From Clostridium sp. Marseille-P2415 (GTDB lineage Bacteria > Bacillota > Clostridia > Lachnospirales > Lachnospiraceae), in contig NZ_LT732525.1 in NCBI RefSeq assembly GCF_900155545.1, positions 3,065 through 47,981 on the forward strand: DNA of 44,917 nt. The letters run 5' to 3'. Made by a program: the position numbers and the translations under genes. A model generated the notes under the pieces. That model ran no database searches. It was not told where the DNA came from and saw only the letters and a program-made list of their open reading frames with translations. This document shows, piece after piece, positions 17,001 through 23,966 of this stretch; the first letter of the stretch is position 1, and each line of letters opens with the position of its first letter.

Positions 17001-17408
17001 GAAAAACTTTCTGGATATTTCATTGGTAGCGGTCTCCACATCAAAGACGATACCCACACACTGGCACTCGTCCGTATCCGTCCGTTTCAGTTCCAGAACA
17101 ATGGTGGTGGAAAAATTCTGGTTCCGCAAATAGGCAAACTCATTATTCTCTCCGATGTTCACCATGCCGCGCAGGTATTCGATCAGATTCCGGTCCGAAT
17201 CATCGGCCGCAGCCTTGTTAAAAAATCCCCGGCCGTCGGTATTTGCGTACAGAATGATCTGCATGGCATCAATGACCGTGGATTTCCCGCTGCCGGAATG
17301 TCCGGTGAAGAAATTGATTTCCCGGTTAAAGGATAGGGTCTTCCGGTTGATATAATGCCAGTTGTTAAGGAGTATCCGGGACAGGGCCTCAAATTTCTGG
17401 TTCATCAT
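14043..17408 (-). CDS. jetC: Wadjet-type SMC-like ATPase JetC (MksB/MukB-like)
   Basis: A 1,121-aa SMC-family ATPase, the DNA-extruding motor of Wadjet/MksB complexes. Walker A GHSGSGKST is at residues 36-44. Long coiled coils lie at about 230-460 and 610-760, separated by a hinge-like globular region (EVHVLADLLDIRDETWRNAV). The signature SGGEGQNPLYVALLASF and Walker B RLVVLDEAFSKMDGEK are near the C-terminus. The start is uncertain: the open frame reaches a TTG at 17429, but GGAG best fits the ATG at 17408 (MMNQKFEALSRILL). It overlaps the end of jetB, consistent with translational coupling. No jetD follows: the next 300 bp hold only small frames and then the convergent-free 3' flank of another promoter. 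Family is secure; plasmid-restriction activity without JetD is doubtful. Confidence 0.9.
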   Translation of the reverse strand: MMNQKFEALSRILLNNWHYINRKTLSFNREINFFTGHSGSGKSTVIDAMQIILYANTDGRGFFNKAAADDSDRNLIEYLRGMVNIGENNEFAYLRNQNFSTTIVLELKRTDTDECQCVGIVFDVETATNEISRKFFWHKGPLWENGYRTGSRTMTTHEVSAYLQTFYSKEDYFATSHNERFRRQLYDVYLGGLDSEKFPLLFKRAIPFRMNIKLEDFVKEYICMEQDIHIEDMQESVMQYGRMRKKIEDTCVEINDLKGIGEKFGLVREKEEDIRKNTYFLRKMEILDHQTRIQALTDKTGLAKADLVRQEEQKAGLDGQIHDLARQGEELLRRISSTGYEDLKNQLGSARELSDHLNKSAVKWSQTAERLKAWADEETTSNQTIWDMEEFEKNTVDEEKLNRLKKSIAGMQKETEETRKEAEGALRDIRKKERLTSEELTQLKTGNKAYPKYLERARSFIRQRLLEETGRAVEVHVLADLLDIRDETWRNAVEGYLGNNKLSLVVAPAYAEAAMAVYGELDRNEYFNVAVLDIEKAGQNSYEVAADALAEEVVVRESYLQPYIDLLLGKVVKCRSIEELRRCRIGVTPDCMLYHTFRLQHMNPDNYTKFAYIGKDSVRRRIRLLEKNLASMEEEKKPQEKLLKECERILSMEALSEDTGVYLEWQQDMAALKEKEKEIKKLEQKLEKLKARNVEEWEKEREAIGKLCEGKRAEQRAVDKLIFDISGKIEGFHKEVLQLQEELVLKEREFKPDEELETEVKRFLEGSETPRYDRLKDKFFGKWKQAEEARDEAFRLLVAARGDYARKYPNRNFSLTEKDNREYDSLLEIMECGNLEEYKKLAAEQAKSAVLHFKEDFIFKIRCAIRDALQRKDELNRIISRLDFGKDKYQFVIGKNRGADGRYYDMFMDDSLEVNPSYLRDSLDNQMNLFTMEHENQYGEVINDLINIFIPPDNATPEQMEEAKRNMDKYADYRTYLSFDMQQLIQNEDEVIKIRLSKMIKKNSGGEGQNPLYVALLASFAQAYRISLSPKIQRNPTIRLVVLDEAFSKMDGEKVASCIELIRGLGFQAIISATNDKIQNYVENVDKTFVFANPNKKSISIQEFERESFPELMRELDEEEI

Positions 17409-18039
17409 CGTCATCGTCTCCTTCTCCAAATGATTCTAACAGGGCGCGTACATCGTCGCCGAACAGCACCACATTGATGCTGGGATAGATGATCATACGG
17501 CTGTCTGCATCCAGATCCTCCAAAAGGTCCAGAGGCTCCAGAACCTGATATTTTTTTAACAATGTGACAGCCCTGCGGATTTCCGTGGGCGCAGGCTGTT
17601 TTTTAAATAAGCGGTAATTTCCCAGCTTTTCATGGATCTCACTTAATGTGGTGTAGATGTTAACGCTGGTGGACACCGCCGCCATCTGCTCATCGTAAAT
17701 CAGTTTTAAGACCAGCAGATAAAGCGTCGCTAACTTGGGAAGCTTGTCTCCCACCGTATTCTCACCCTGGATATAGATAAGCCCTGTCTGACTGTTTTCC
17801 AGAACATTCACTCCGCTGACGGAGAAATAAGCCCGGATAAACTCCAGGTGCTTGTTGCAGATCCTGAATTCCGGATTAAAGGTAAACCGGCCGGAACGTT
17901 TGTCGTACTTGTGCTCCAGAACAAAGGTCTGACGCAGAAGAAGCCGGATGGTTTCAGTTACCTCCGCCCTTTCCTCCTGTCCCAAAGCGTCATAATATGG
18001 AATCTGGCTGATGATGCCAGCATTTTCTTCATAGGTCAT
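17389..18039 (-). CDS. jetB: Wadjet protein JetB (DUF4194, MksE-like)
   Basis: A 216-aa winged-helix kleisin-associated subunit, the KITE-like partner of JetA and JetC. The DUF4194 pattern is visible: IPYYDALGQEERAEVTETIR, then LLRQTFVLEHKYDKRSGRF, a central LYLLVLKLIYDEQMAA, and the winged-helix LLKKYQVLEPLDLLED near residue 165. The C-terminus is very acidic (GEGDDDDDEPEI). ATG 18039 overlaps the jetA stop by 4 nt and has AAGGAGG upstream. The reading frame ends inside the start of jetC. Family assignment comes from the size, the motif order and the operon position between jetA and jetC. Confidence 0.85.
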   Translation of the reverse strand: MTYEENAGIISQIPYYDALGQEERAEVTETIRLLLRQTFVLEHKYDKRSGRFTFNPEFRICNKHLEFIRAYFSVSGVNVLENSQTGLIYIQGENTVGDKLPKLATLYLLVLKLIYDEQMAAVSTSVNIYTTLSEIHEKLGNYRLFKKQPAPTEIRRAVTLLKKYQVLEPLDLLEDLDADSRMIIYPSINVVLFGDDVRALLESFGEGDDDDDEPEI

Positions 18040-19412
18040 GATTCTTTCCTCCTTATAAATACCAGCTTCGGGTAGCGGTATCTGCCGTTATCAATGAGTT
18101 CCGGCTCCGGATCCTCCACCTGATACAGGCTTTTCCGTCTGGTGGAGTAATCGTAGGCCAGAATCAGCTTTTCAAATTCCTCCGGGGAGCGGACCGTATC
18201 TTCCCTTACCACCATACGTCCTTCTTCCATATGAGCTTCTATATAGCTTTCAATTTCCTTCCGGCCGTAACGGTTTTTAAGCCGGTTTAAACTTAATATC
18301 TCCTCCATGGTCAGCTCCGCCGGTTCCTCCTCCGGCATTAAATTTTCCTTAAAAACGGACCTGGCCCTTCTTTTTTTATAGAGGGACATTTCAGAAAAAA
18401 TGGACATCAGGGATAAATTCATACATTTTCCCGCTTCTTTTATGGCTTCCTCCTGATCCTCTGCCTCAGACAAATGATTCAAAAGCTTTATGACAAGCCC
18501 CTTCATGTTGTCCTCCTGGTTCAACAGATAGTTAAGCCTGGTAACCGTGGCGCGGATATACCGGGAATGCTCCTTATCCATGTTGGCAATGCGGTGCTCG
18601 ATATCGTCAAATCCCCGCTCGATCTGGTCCAGCTTTTCCGCAATGTCCGCTGCTGTCACCTTCTGACCGCTGCGGCGGCTCATCTGGTCCAGCCATTCAA
18701 TATCCTCCCGCATGGAGCCGATCCACCGCTTGATATCATTTTTGTAAAGATAAAAATTATCCGATGTCTTTAAAATATGGTATTTCTTTTTTACGATTTC
18801 CTCTACATATCCTTCCAGGTGTTCCTTTAACAGTTCCCCGTATGCCTTCTGCTCCAAAAGGCTTGCAAAGAACTTGTCCATGTTGTGAAGCATATCCTGC
18901 AGGGTCTTGTTAAGCCGCTTTGTATTAACATAGGCCGTGTTTAAAAGACTTACGCCGGCCCTGGGATCATTCTTTAAGGAAAACAGGATGGCATAGACAT
19001 TCTGGATATAGATCTGGGTCTCATCCTCTTCGTCGCTTGTGAGCTTAAAAAATGCCTCAAGCATGACAGCAGCATAATCAGGGATTATGATATTTACCGT
19101 CATGGAGGCATAATCATCCACTTTCCGAAGCCAGCCTGCCCTTAAAAGCCAGTTTAAGACCCTGGCTGCCGGAGGCTCCATGGCATCTGCCTCGTCTTCC
19201 AGCTCATCCTGCCAGATGACCAGCCGCTTCTGGGTGAAATACTCCTCCAGGACCTGGAGGCAGACCTCCCGGCTTAAAAAGTAGTTGCTGTATTCATATT
19301 CCTCATTGATTTTTAACAGAGCTTCTATGTACGTAGACCGGTTAATGGAACGGAACAATCCCCAGAACCGGTCCGGTATTTCATTCATCAGTATCATTGG
19401 TTTCTGTATCAT
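18036..19412 (-). CDS. jetA: Wadjet protein JetA (MksF/kleisin-like)
   Basis: A 458-aa protein with the JetA pattern: IPDRFWGLFRSINRSTYIEA at the N-terminus, a winged-helix region, a central helical part (LNKTLQDMLHNMDKFFASLL), and a C-terminal helix-rich region ending VEDPEPELIDNGRYRYPKLV. In Wadjet, JetA is the kleisin that bridges the two JetC heads. The start is uncertain: GGAG directly abuts the ATG at 19412, and ATGs at 19397 and 19388 are in frame; family members usually begin a few residues before IPxRFW. It is the first gene of the operon and lies behind a leader with a terminator and a short ORF. Downstream overlap with jetB is 4 nt (ATGA). Confidence 0.87.
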   Translation of the reverse strand: MIQKPMILMNEIPDRFWGLFRSINRSTYIEALLKINEEYEYSNYFLSREVCLQVLEEYFTQKRLVIWQDELEDEADAMEPPAARVLNWLLRAGWLRKVDDYASMTVNIIIPDYAAVMLEAFFKLTSDEEDETQIYIQNVYAILFSLKNDPRAGVSLLNTAYVNTKRLNKTLQDMLHNMDKFFASLLEQKAYGELLKEHLEGYVEEIVKKKYHILKTSDNFYLYKNDIKRWIGSMREDIEWLDQMSRRSGQKVTAADIAEKLDQIERGFDDIEHRIANMDKEHSRYIRATVTRLNYLLNQEDNMKGLVIKLLNHLSEAEDQEEAIKEAGKCMNLSLMSIFSEMSLYKKRRARSVFKENLMPEEEPAELTMEEILSLNRLKNRYGRKEIESYIEAHMEEGRMVVREDTVRSPEEFEKLILAYDYSTRRKSLYQVEDPEPELIDNGRYRYPKLVFIRRKES

Positions 19413-19480
19413 CTCCTGTTTTTCTGCTGCATCATCAGTTCCTTACATGGAGTACCTGCCTCATTTTATGAAAACAGACA

Positions 19481-19512
19481 GAAAAAAAGGCTATCACCAG
19501 TTCATGACAGCC
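19481..19512 (-). terminator. Leader terminator (attenuator) upstream of jetA
   Basis: Minus-strand GGCTGTCA (19512-19505), loop TGAACTGG, TGATAGCC (19496-19489), then seven T residues (19488-19482). It is an 8-bp stem with one G-U pair. It stands 70 nt upstream of jetA and 50-80 nt downstream of the jet promoter, so transcripts must read through it to reach the operon. Confidence 0.75.
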
Positions 19513-19531
19513 GATTGATTTTCATTGCCAT
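19502..19531 (-). CDS. Nine-codon leader ORF overlapping the jet attenuator
   Basis: ATG at 19531 encodes MAMKINRLS and stops at 19502-19504. AGGA (19538-19541) lies 6 nt upstream. Its last three sense codons (CGG CTG TCA) form the 5' arm of the terminator and the stop codon lies in the loop, so a ribosome on this ORF would prevent the hairpin from forming. This is the geometry of ribosome-controlled attenuation. Translation is inferred, not shown. Confidence 0.5.
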   Translation of the reverse strand: MAMKINRLS

Positions 19532-19567
19532 ACGTTTTCCTAATTAATCCAAGGCTTCTGATATCCT

Positions 19568-19596
19568 ATTATAACAAAAATAACCATTTCTTACAA
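19568..19596 (-). promoter_or_regulatory. Promoter of the jetABC operon
   Basis: Minus-strand TTGTAA (19591-19596), a 17-bp spacer, and TATAAT (19568-19573) preceded by an extended -10 TGT. Predicted start near 19561, giving a leader of about 150 nt. Confidence 0.75.
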
Positions 19597-19683
19597 TATA
19601 ATTATCCACGCAGGAGTCCAGAGTGATTTAAAACCGCAGGAAAACTTATCCGCCATCCCTGCCACTTCCGGGCCACGCCCCAT

Positions 19684-19721
19684 AAAAAACAGCTGCCCCA
19701 TGGCTCTCCCATGAAGCAGCT
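19684..19721 (-). terminator. Intrinsic terminator downstream of ftsH
   Basis: Minus-strand AGCTGCTTCATGG (19721-19709) pairs with CCATGGGGCAGCT (19703-19691) across GAGAG and is followed by GTTTTTT. Confidence 0.88.
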
Positions 19722-19735
19722 ATTTTAAAGTACCT

Positions 19736-21727
19736 TTAGTTCTTTATATTTCCGACATCGAAAAAGGATTCTTCCTCAACCTTTTCCGCCTTTTCCTCTT
19801 CCTTCTCCTGGACCCAATCGGCCAGTCCGTCTTCCTTTGATTTATCCGAACTCTCAGAATCCTTGTCCTTTTCCTCCGGCTCCGGAATGCCCTTTGCCTC
19901 CCGGAATATCTTCATAAATTCCTTACCGGTAATGGTCTCTCTCTCTATCAGGAATTCTGAGATCTTATCCATGACATCCCGGTTCTCTATCAGAAGGTTC
20001 TTGGCCTCTTCATAAGCTTCCTTAAGCATCTTCATGACTTCATCATCTACCTGGGCGGCAGTGGCTTCCCCGCAATTCATCACGGTCCGGCCGCTCAAGT
20101 ACTGGTCTTCCTTGGCAGCCAGTCCCATTAGACCGAATTTCTCTGACATGCCGTACTGGGTGATCATGGCCCGGGCTACCTTGGTGGCCTGTTCGATATC
20201 ATTGGCCGCACCGGTCGTAACGGTATCAAAGACGATCTCCTCCGCCGCACGACCGGCCAGATAGCCTACCAGCATGGCATGAAGCTCTTTCTTGGAATTT
20301 AAGAACTTCTCTTCCTCCGGCACATGCATCACATACCCCAGGGCTCCCATGGTTCTCGGAACGATGGTGATCTTCTGCACCGGCTCCGCATCCTTTTGAA
20401 GGGCGCTGACCAAGGCATGGCCCACCTCGTGGTAAGAAACAATGCGGCGCTCCTCTTTGCTGAGGACACGGTCCTTCTTCTCCTTGCCGACCAGCACCAC
20501 TTCCACTGCCTCGAATAAATCCTTCTGGGACACTGCATGGCGGCCGCTCTTTACCGCCAGAATGGCACCTTCGTTGATCATATTGGCAAGATCGGAACCA
20601 ACGGCTCCTGAGGTTGCCAGAGCAATGGCATCTAAATCAACGGTATCATCAAGAAGCACATCACGGGCGTGAACCTTTAAAATGTCCACACGCCCCTTTA
20701 AATCCGGCTTATCCACAATGATCCGCCGGTCAAAACGGCCCGGACGGAGAAGCGCCGGGTCCAGAATCTCCGGACGGTTGGTCGCTGCCAGAACCAGAAG
20801 CCCCTTGGAGGAATCAAATCCATCCATTTCAGAAAGCAGCTGGTTTAATGTCTGTTCCCTCTCATCGTTGCCGCCGCCGTATCTGGAGTCACGGCTTTTC
20901 CCGATGGCATCCACCTCATCGATGAAAATGATGCAGGGCGCAGACTCCTGGGCCTGCTTAAACAAATCGCGGACACGGGAAGCGCCCACGCCTACGAACA
21001 TCTCCACGAAATCAGAACCGGAAAGAGAATAGAAGGGAACATGGGCCTCACCTGCAACGGCTTTGGCAAGAAGGGTTTTTCCCGTTCCAGGAGGTCCAAC
21101 AAGCAATGCTCCCTTTGGAAGCTTTGCACCAATCTTCGTATACTTGCCGGGGTTATGCAGGAAATCCACGATTTCCGTCAGGGACTCCTTTGCCTCATCT
21201 TCTCCGGCTACGTCCTTAAATGTAATACCTGTTTCCTTCTGCACATAGACCTTGGCGTTGCTCTTTCCCACGCCCATAAGCCCGCCGCCCCCGACGCGGC
21301 GCATCATGAAGTTTAAAAGGAACCCCATGGCTGCAAATAAAAGCAGGTAGCTGACTATGGTCTGAATGAAGAAATTTCCATCCCGGCGGATGCGCATGGT
21401 CTCGACCCCTGCGGCTCGCAGACGCTCCGCAAGGTTTAAATCATTGTCCATCCTTACGGTAAAATAGGTAACTCCAGGCTTATATCCCTCCCAGGTTTTC
21501 CTGGGATTGATCGTGATCTTCGTATCGTCTACGTTAACGGATTCCACCTGCTTGTCATCTACCATATTCATAAAGATGTCATAGCTCAGCTCTTTGTTGG
21601 TCCTCGTCGTAATCGCGCTGTGCAGGTATGAGATCCCTGCGACCGCAATAAGAAACGTGATCACCCATACAGCGATTACCTGGGCATTCTTCGGCATCTT
21701 ATTATTATTTTGATTATTGTTATCCAT
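19736..21727 (-). CDS. ftsH: ATP-dependent zinc metalloprotease FtsH
   Basis: A membrane-anchored AAA+ protease that degrades misfolded and regulatory membrane proteins. The 663-aa protein has two N-terminal membrane helices (about 14-36 and 112-132) around a small extracytoplasmic domain, then Walker A GPPGTGKT, Walker B CIIFIDEVDAIG, the second region of homology (NRPEILDPALLRPGRFDRR), and the zinc site SYHEVGHALVSAL; family members more often have HEAGH, but His, Glu and His are all present. The C-terminal tail is acidic and rich in Lys/Glu. The ATG at 21727 has a weak GGAG 12 nt upstream. It has its own promoter and terminator; tilS and hpt, frequent partners, are not adjacent. Confidence 0.97.
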   Translation of the reverse strand: MDNNNQNNNKMPKNAQVIAVWVITFLIAVAGISYLHSAITTRTNKELSYDIFMNMVDDKQVESVNVDDTKITINPRKTWEGYKPGVTYFTVRMDNDLNLAERLRAAGVETMRIRRDGNFFIQTIVSYLLLFAAMGFLLNFMMRRVGGGGLMGVGKSNAKVYVQKETGITFKDVAGEDEAKESLTEIVDFLHNPGKYTKIGAKLPKGALLVGPPGTGKTLLAKAVAGEAHVPFYSLSGSDFVEMFVGVGASRVRDLFKQAQESAPCIIFIDEVDAIGKSRDSRYGGGNDEREQTLNQLLSEMDGFDSSKGLLVLAATNRPEILDPALLRPGRFDRRIIVDKPDLKGRVDILKVHARDVLLDDTVDLDAIALATSGAVGSDLANMINEGAILAVKSGRHAVSQKDLFEAVEVVLVGKEKKDRVLSKEERRIVSYHEVGHALVSALQKDAEPVQKITIVPRTMGALGYVMHVPEEEKFLNSKKELHAMLVGYLAGRAAEEIVFDTVTTGAANDIEQATKVARAMITQYGMSEKFGLMGLAAKEDQYLSGRTVMNCGEATAAQVDDEVMKMLKEAYEEAKNLLIENRDVMDKISEFLIERETITGKEFMKIFREAKGIPEPEEKDKDSESSDKSKEDGLADWVQEKEEEKAEKVEEESFFDVGNIKN

Positions 21728-21776
21728 CTGTGTAAATTCTCCAATCCGGATAGTTTCTACCCACTATACCTCTCTC

Positions 21777-21805
21777 ATTATAGTGTCAGTCTCCCCATAA
21801 ATCAA
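21777..21805 (-). promoter_or_regulatory. ftsH promoter
   Basis: Minus-strand TTGATT (21800-21805), a 17-bp spacer and TATAAT (21777-21782), 50 bp upstream of the ftsH ATG. Confidence 0.65.
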
Positions 21806-21868
21806 GAAAAGAATTATAAAATCCTTATAAACACACCAGTCCGGTTTTATTTAACAGAAATGAATTTT

Positions 21869-22849
21869 TTAGCGCTCTTCCCGGAAATAAGCCTGACCCA
21901 GACTTGCCGGAGGCTGATGCTCTCTTTTTTTTCTTAAACTGGTAATGATAAGTACGATGATCGTTACAACATAGGGCAGAGCCTTGAATATCTCCTGGGC
22001 GCCCCGGCTGAGCCCCGGGATGTAAAGGTATAGAATATACAATCCGCCAAACAGGATGGAACCCCAGATGGCATTTACCGGCTTCCAGAGGGCAAAGATA
22101 ACCAGTGCAATGGCAAGCCAGCCCCTGTCTCCGAATCCATTGTTTGTCCAGGTCCCGCCGGAATACTCCATGACAAAGTACAGGCCCCCAAGTCCGCTTA
22201 AGCCCCCTCCGATGCAGGTGGCAAGGTATTTGTAGGCCGTTACGCGGATTCCTGCAGCATCCGCAGTAGCCGGGCTTTCCCCCACGGCTCTCAAATTCAA
22301 TCCCTTCCTGGTTTTGTTTAAGAAAAAGGAAAGTGCTATGGCCAGAACGATTCCCAGATATGTCAGAAAACCGTAGGAAAACAGTGCCTGTCCTATAAAT
22401 CCAAGCTTTGACAGCCCCGGAACCGGTGTTTTAAAAGCTGCGCCGGTCACTGCAACGGAAATCTGTCCCACACCGCCGGCAAGCTTTGATAAAGAACCGC
22501 CGAAAAAATTGCCGAAGCCCACGCCAAAGGTGGTGAGAGCAAGGCCGGTCACATTCTGATTGGCTCTCAAGGTAATGGTCAGAACGCTGTAGATCAGTCC
22601 GCCAAAGGCCGCGCAGAAAAAGGCGCATAAGAAGGAGATCACCACGCCTGCCAGACCGCTTGGATCTGATGCTGAATTTTCATATAAAAATGCACCGATC
22701 AGACCTGCAATGCCTCCCATATACATCATGCCCGGAATTCCCAGATTTAAATTACCGGATTTCTCCGTCAGGATCTCTCCCAGCGCTCCATACAGGATGC
22801 CGATTCCCTGTCCGATGGCTTTTTGAATAAATATAACCAAAAATCCCAT
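21869..22849 (-). CDS. nupQ: Nucleoside ABC transporter permease, NupQ-like
   Basis: A 326-aa integral membrane protein of the BPD_transp_2 superfamily with about nine hydrophobic segments. The family signature is GALGEILTEKSGNLNLGIPG, followed by the conserved RAVGESPATADAAGI loop that contacts the ATPase, and GDRGWLAIALVIFALWKP. It forms the importer channel with the permease encoded just upstream. GAGGAG lies 9 nt before ATG 22849, and 16 nt separate it from nupP. It is the last gene of the minus-strand operon; no clear terminator was found before the ftsH promoter region. Nucleoside specificity is inferred from the B. subtilis nupNOPQ-like gene order. Confidence 0.88.
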   Translation of the reverse strand: MGFLVIFIQKAIGQGIGILYGALGEILTEKSGNLNLGIPGMMYMGGIAGLIGAFLYENSASDPSGLAGVVISFLCAFFCAAFGGLIYSVLTITLRANQNVTGLALTTFGVGFGNFFGGSLSKLAGGVGQISVAVTGAAFKTPVPGLSKLGFIGQALFSYGFLTYLGIVLAIALSFFLNKTRKGLNLRAVGESPATADAAGIRVTAYKYLATCIGGGLSGLGGLYFVMEYSGGTWTNNGFGDRGWLAIALVIFALWKPVNAIWGSILFGGLYILYLYIPGLSRGAQEIFKALPYVVTIIVLIITSLRKKREHQPPASLGQAYFREER

Positions 22850-22865
22850 GTTTTCTTACTCCTCT

Positions 22866-23966
22866 CTAATCTGTTCTGGACTGCTTCCCGCCCCGGATTT
22901 TCACCTTATAATCAATAAAGAATTCACAGCCCAGAATAAAGAACAGAATAATACCCGTTATTACATCGGAAGCATTTTCATTTAAATTGAACTGGGAGGC
23001 AATCTGGCCGGCACCCTTCTGCATGAACACAAGGAAAAAGGATACCAGGATCATGGAAAAGGTGTTGAACTTACTGAGCCAGGAAACGATGATCGCCGTA
23101 AAGCCGCGCCCTCCGGCCGTACTGGCGGAAATCGTATGACTGGCGCCGCTGACTATGATGAATCCGGCAATACCGCATAAAGCTCCGGATAAGGCCACGG
23201 TTCTTAATATCACTTTTTTTACGTTAATTCCAGCATACCGGGCCGTGTTCCCGCTCTCGCCCACCACGGAAATCTCGTATCCGTGCTTGCTGTATCTTAA
23301 GTAAAGGAACATGGCAGCTGCAAGGGCTAAAACGATTGCTAAGTTCCAGCCGTATTCCAAGCCGAACAGCCTGGGCAGCCAGCCGCCCTTTGTGGCAGAA
23401 TTGATGGTTCCAACGGAATTGGAGCCCTTGGGATTTTCCCAGAAAATGATTCCAAAGGTAACCACCTGCATGGCTACATAATTCATCATCAGGGTAAACA
23501 GTGTCTCATTGGTGTTCCACCATGCCTTAAAAAAGGCAGGAATGGCCGCCCATACCATGGCCGCCAGAGCGCTTCCCAAAAACATAAGAGGAAACAGGAC
23601 CAGAGGGGGAAGGGTATTACCAAGATAGATCATCATGGCTGCCGAAGTAACTCCGCCAATGAGCACCTGTCCTTCCGCTCCGATATTCCAGAACCTCATT
23701 TTAAATGCCGGTGTAATGCCTACCGCAATGCACAGAAGGACCAGGGTATCCCGGATGGTCATCCAGGCCCTCCGCTCAGTACCGACAGCTCCTTCAAAAA
23801 TCCCTTTGTAAACCTCCATGGGGTTGAGCCCGGTGAGGGCAATGATCACAACCGCGCAGACGATCAAAGACAGTATAACCGCCGTAAGCCGGATCAGCCA
23901 TGCCTTCCAGGACTCAATGGACTCCCTTTTTGCCATTTGAAAAACCGGTTCTTTTCCCTTACTCAT
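22866..23966 (-). CDS. nupP: Nucleoside ABC transporter permease, NupP-like
   Basis: A 366-aa membrane protein with a positively charged cytoplasmic N-terminus, a first helix at about 26-50, and eight or more further hydrophobic segments. The motif FRMRFWNIGAEGQVLIGG (seen as FKMRFWNIGAEGQVLIGG) and the SVVGESGNTARYAGINV loop are typical of the first permease in BMP/nucleoside importers, as is SGASHTISASTAGGRGFTAI. The ATG at 23966 overlaps the ATPase gene by 8 nt and has GGAGG 8 nt upstream, so translation is probably coupled. Confidence 0.88.
   Translation of the reverse strand: MSKGKEPVFQMAKRESIESWKAWLIRLTAVILSLIVCAVVIIALTGLNPMEVYKGIFEGAVGTERRAWMTIRDTLVLLCIAVGITPAFKMRFWNIGAEGQVLIGGVTSAAMMIYLGNTLPPLVLFPLMFLGSALAAMVWAAIPAFFKAWWNTNETLFTLMMNYVAMQVVTFGIIFWENPKGSNSVGTINSATKGGWLPRLFGLEYGWNLAIVLALAAAMFLYLRYSKHGYEISVVGESGNTARYAGINVKKVILRTVALSGALCGIAGFIIVSGASHTISASTAGGRGFTAIIVSWLSKFNTFSMILVSFFLVFMQKGAGQIASQFNLNENASDVITGIILFFILGCEFFIDYKVKIRGGKQSRTD

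Noticed and set aside
16443-17336. 297-codon plus-strand frame inside jetC
   Set aside because: Antisense to conserved JetC sequence, including the Walker A region; the composition is that of a shadow frame.
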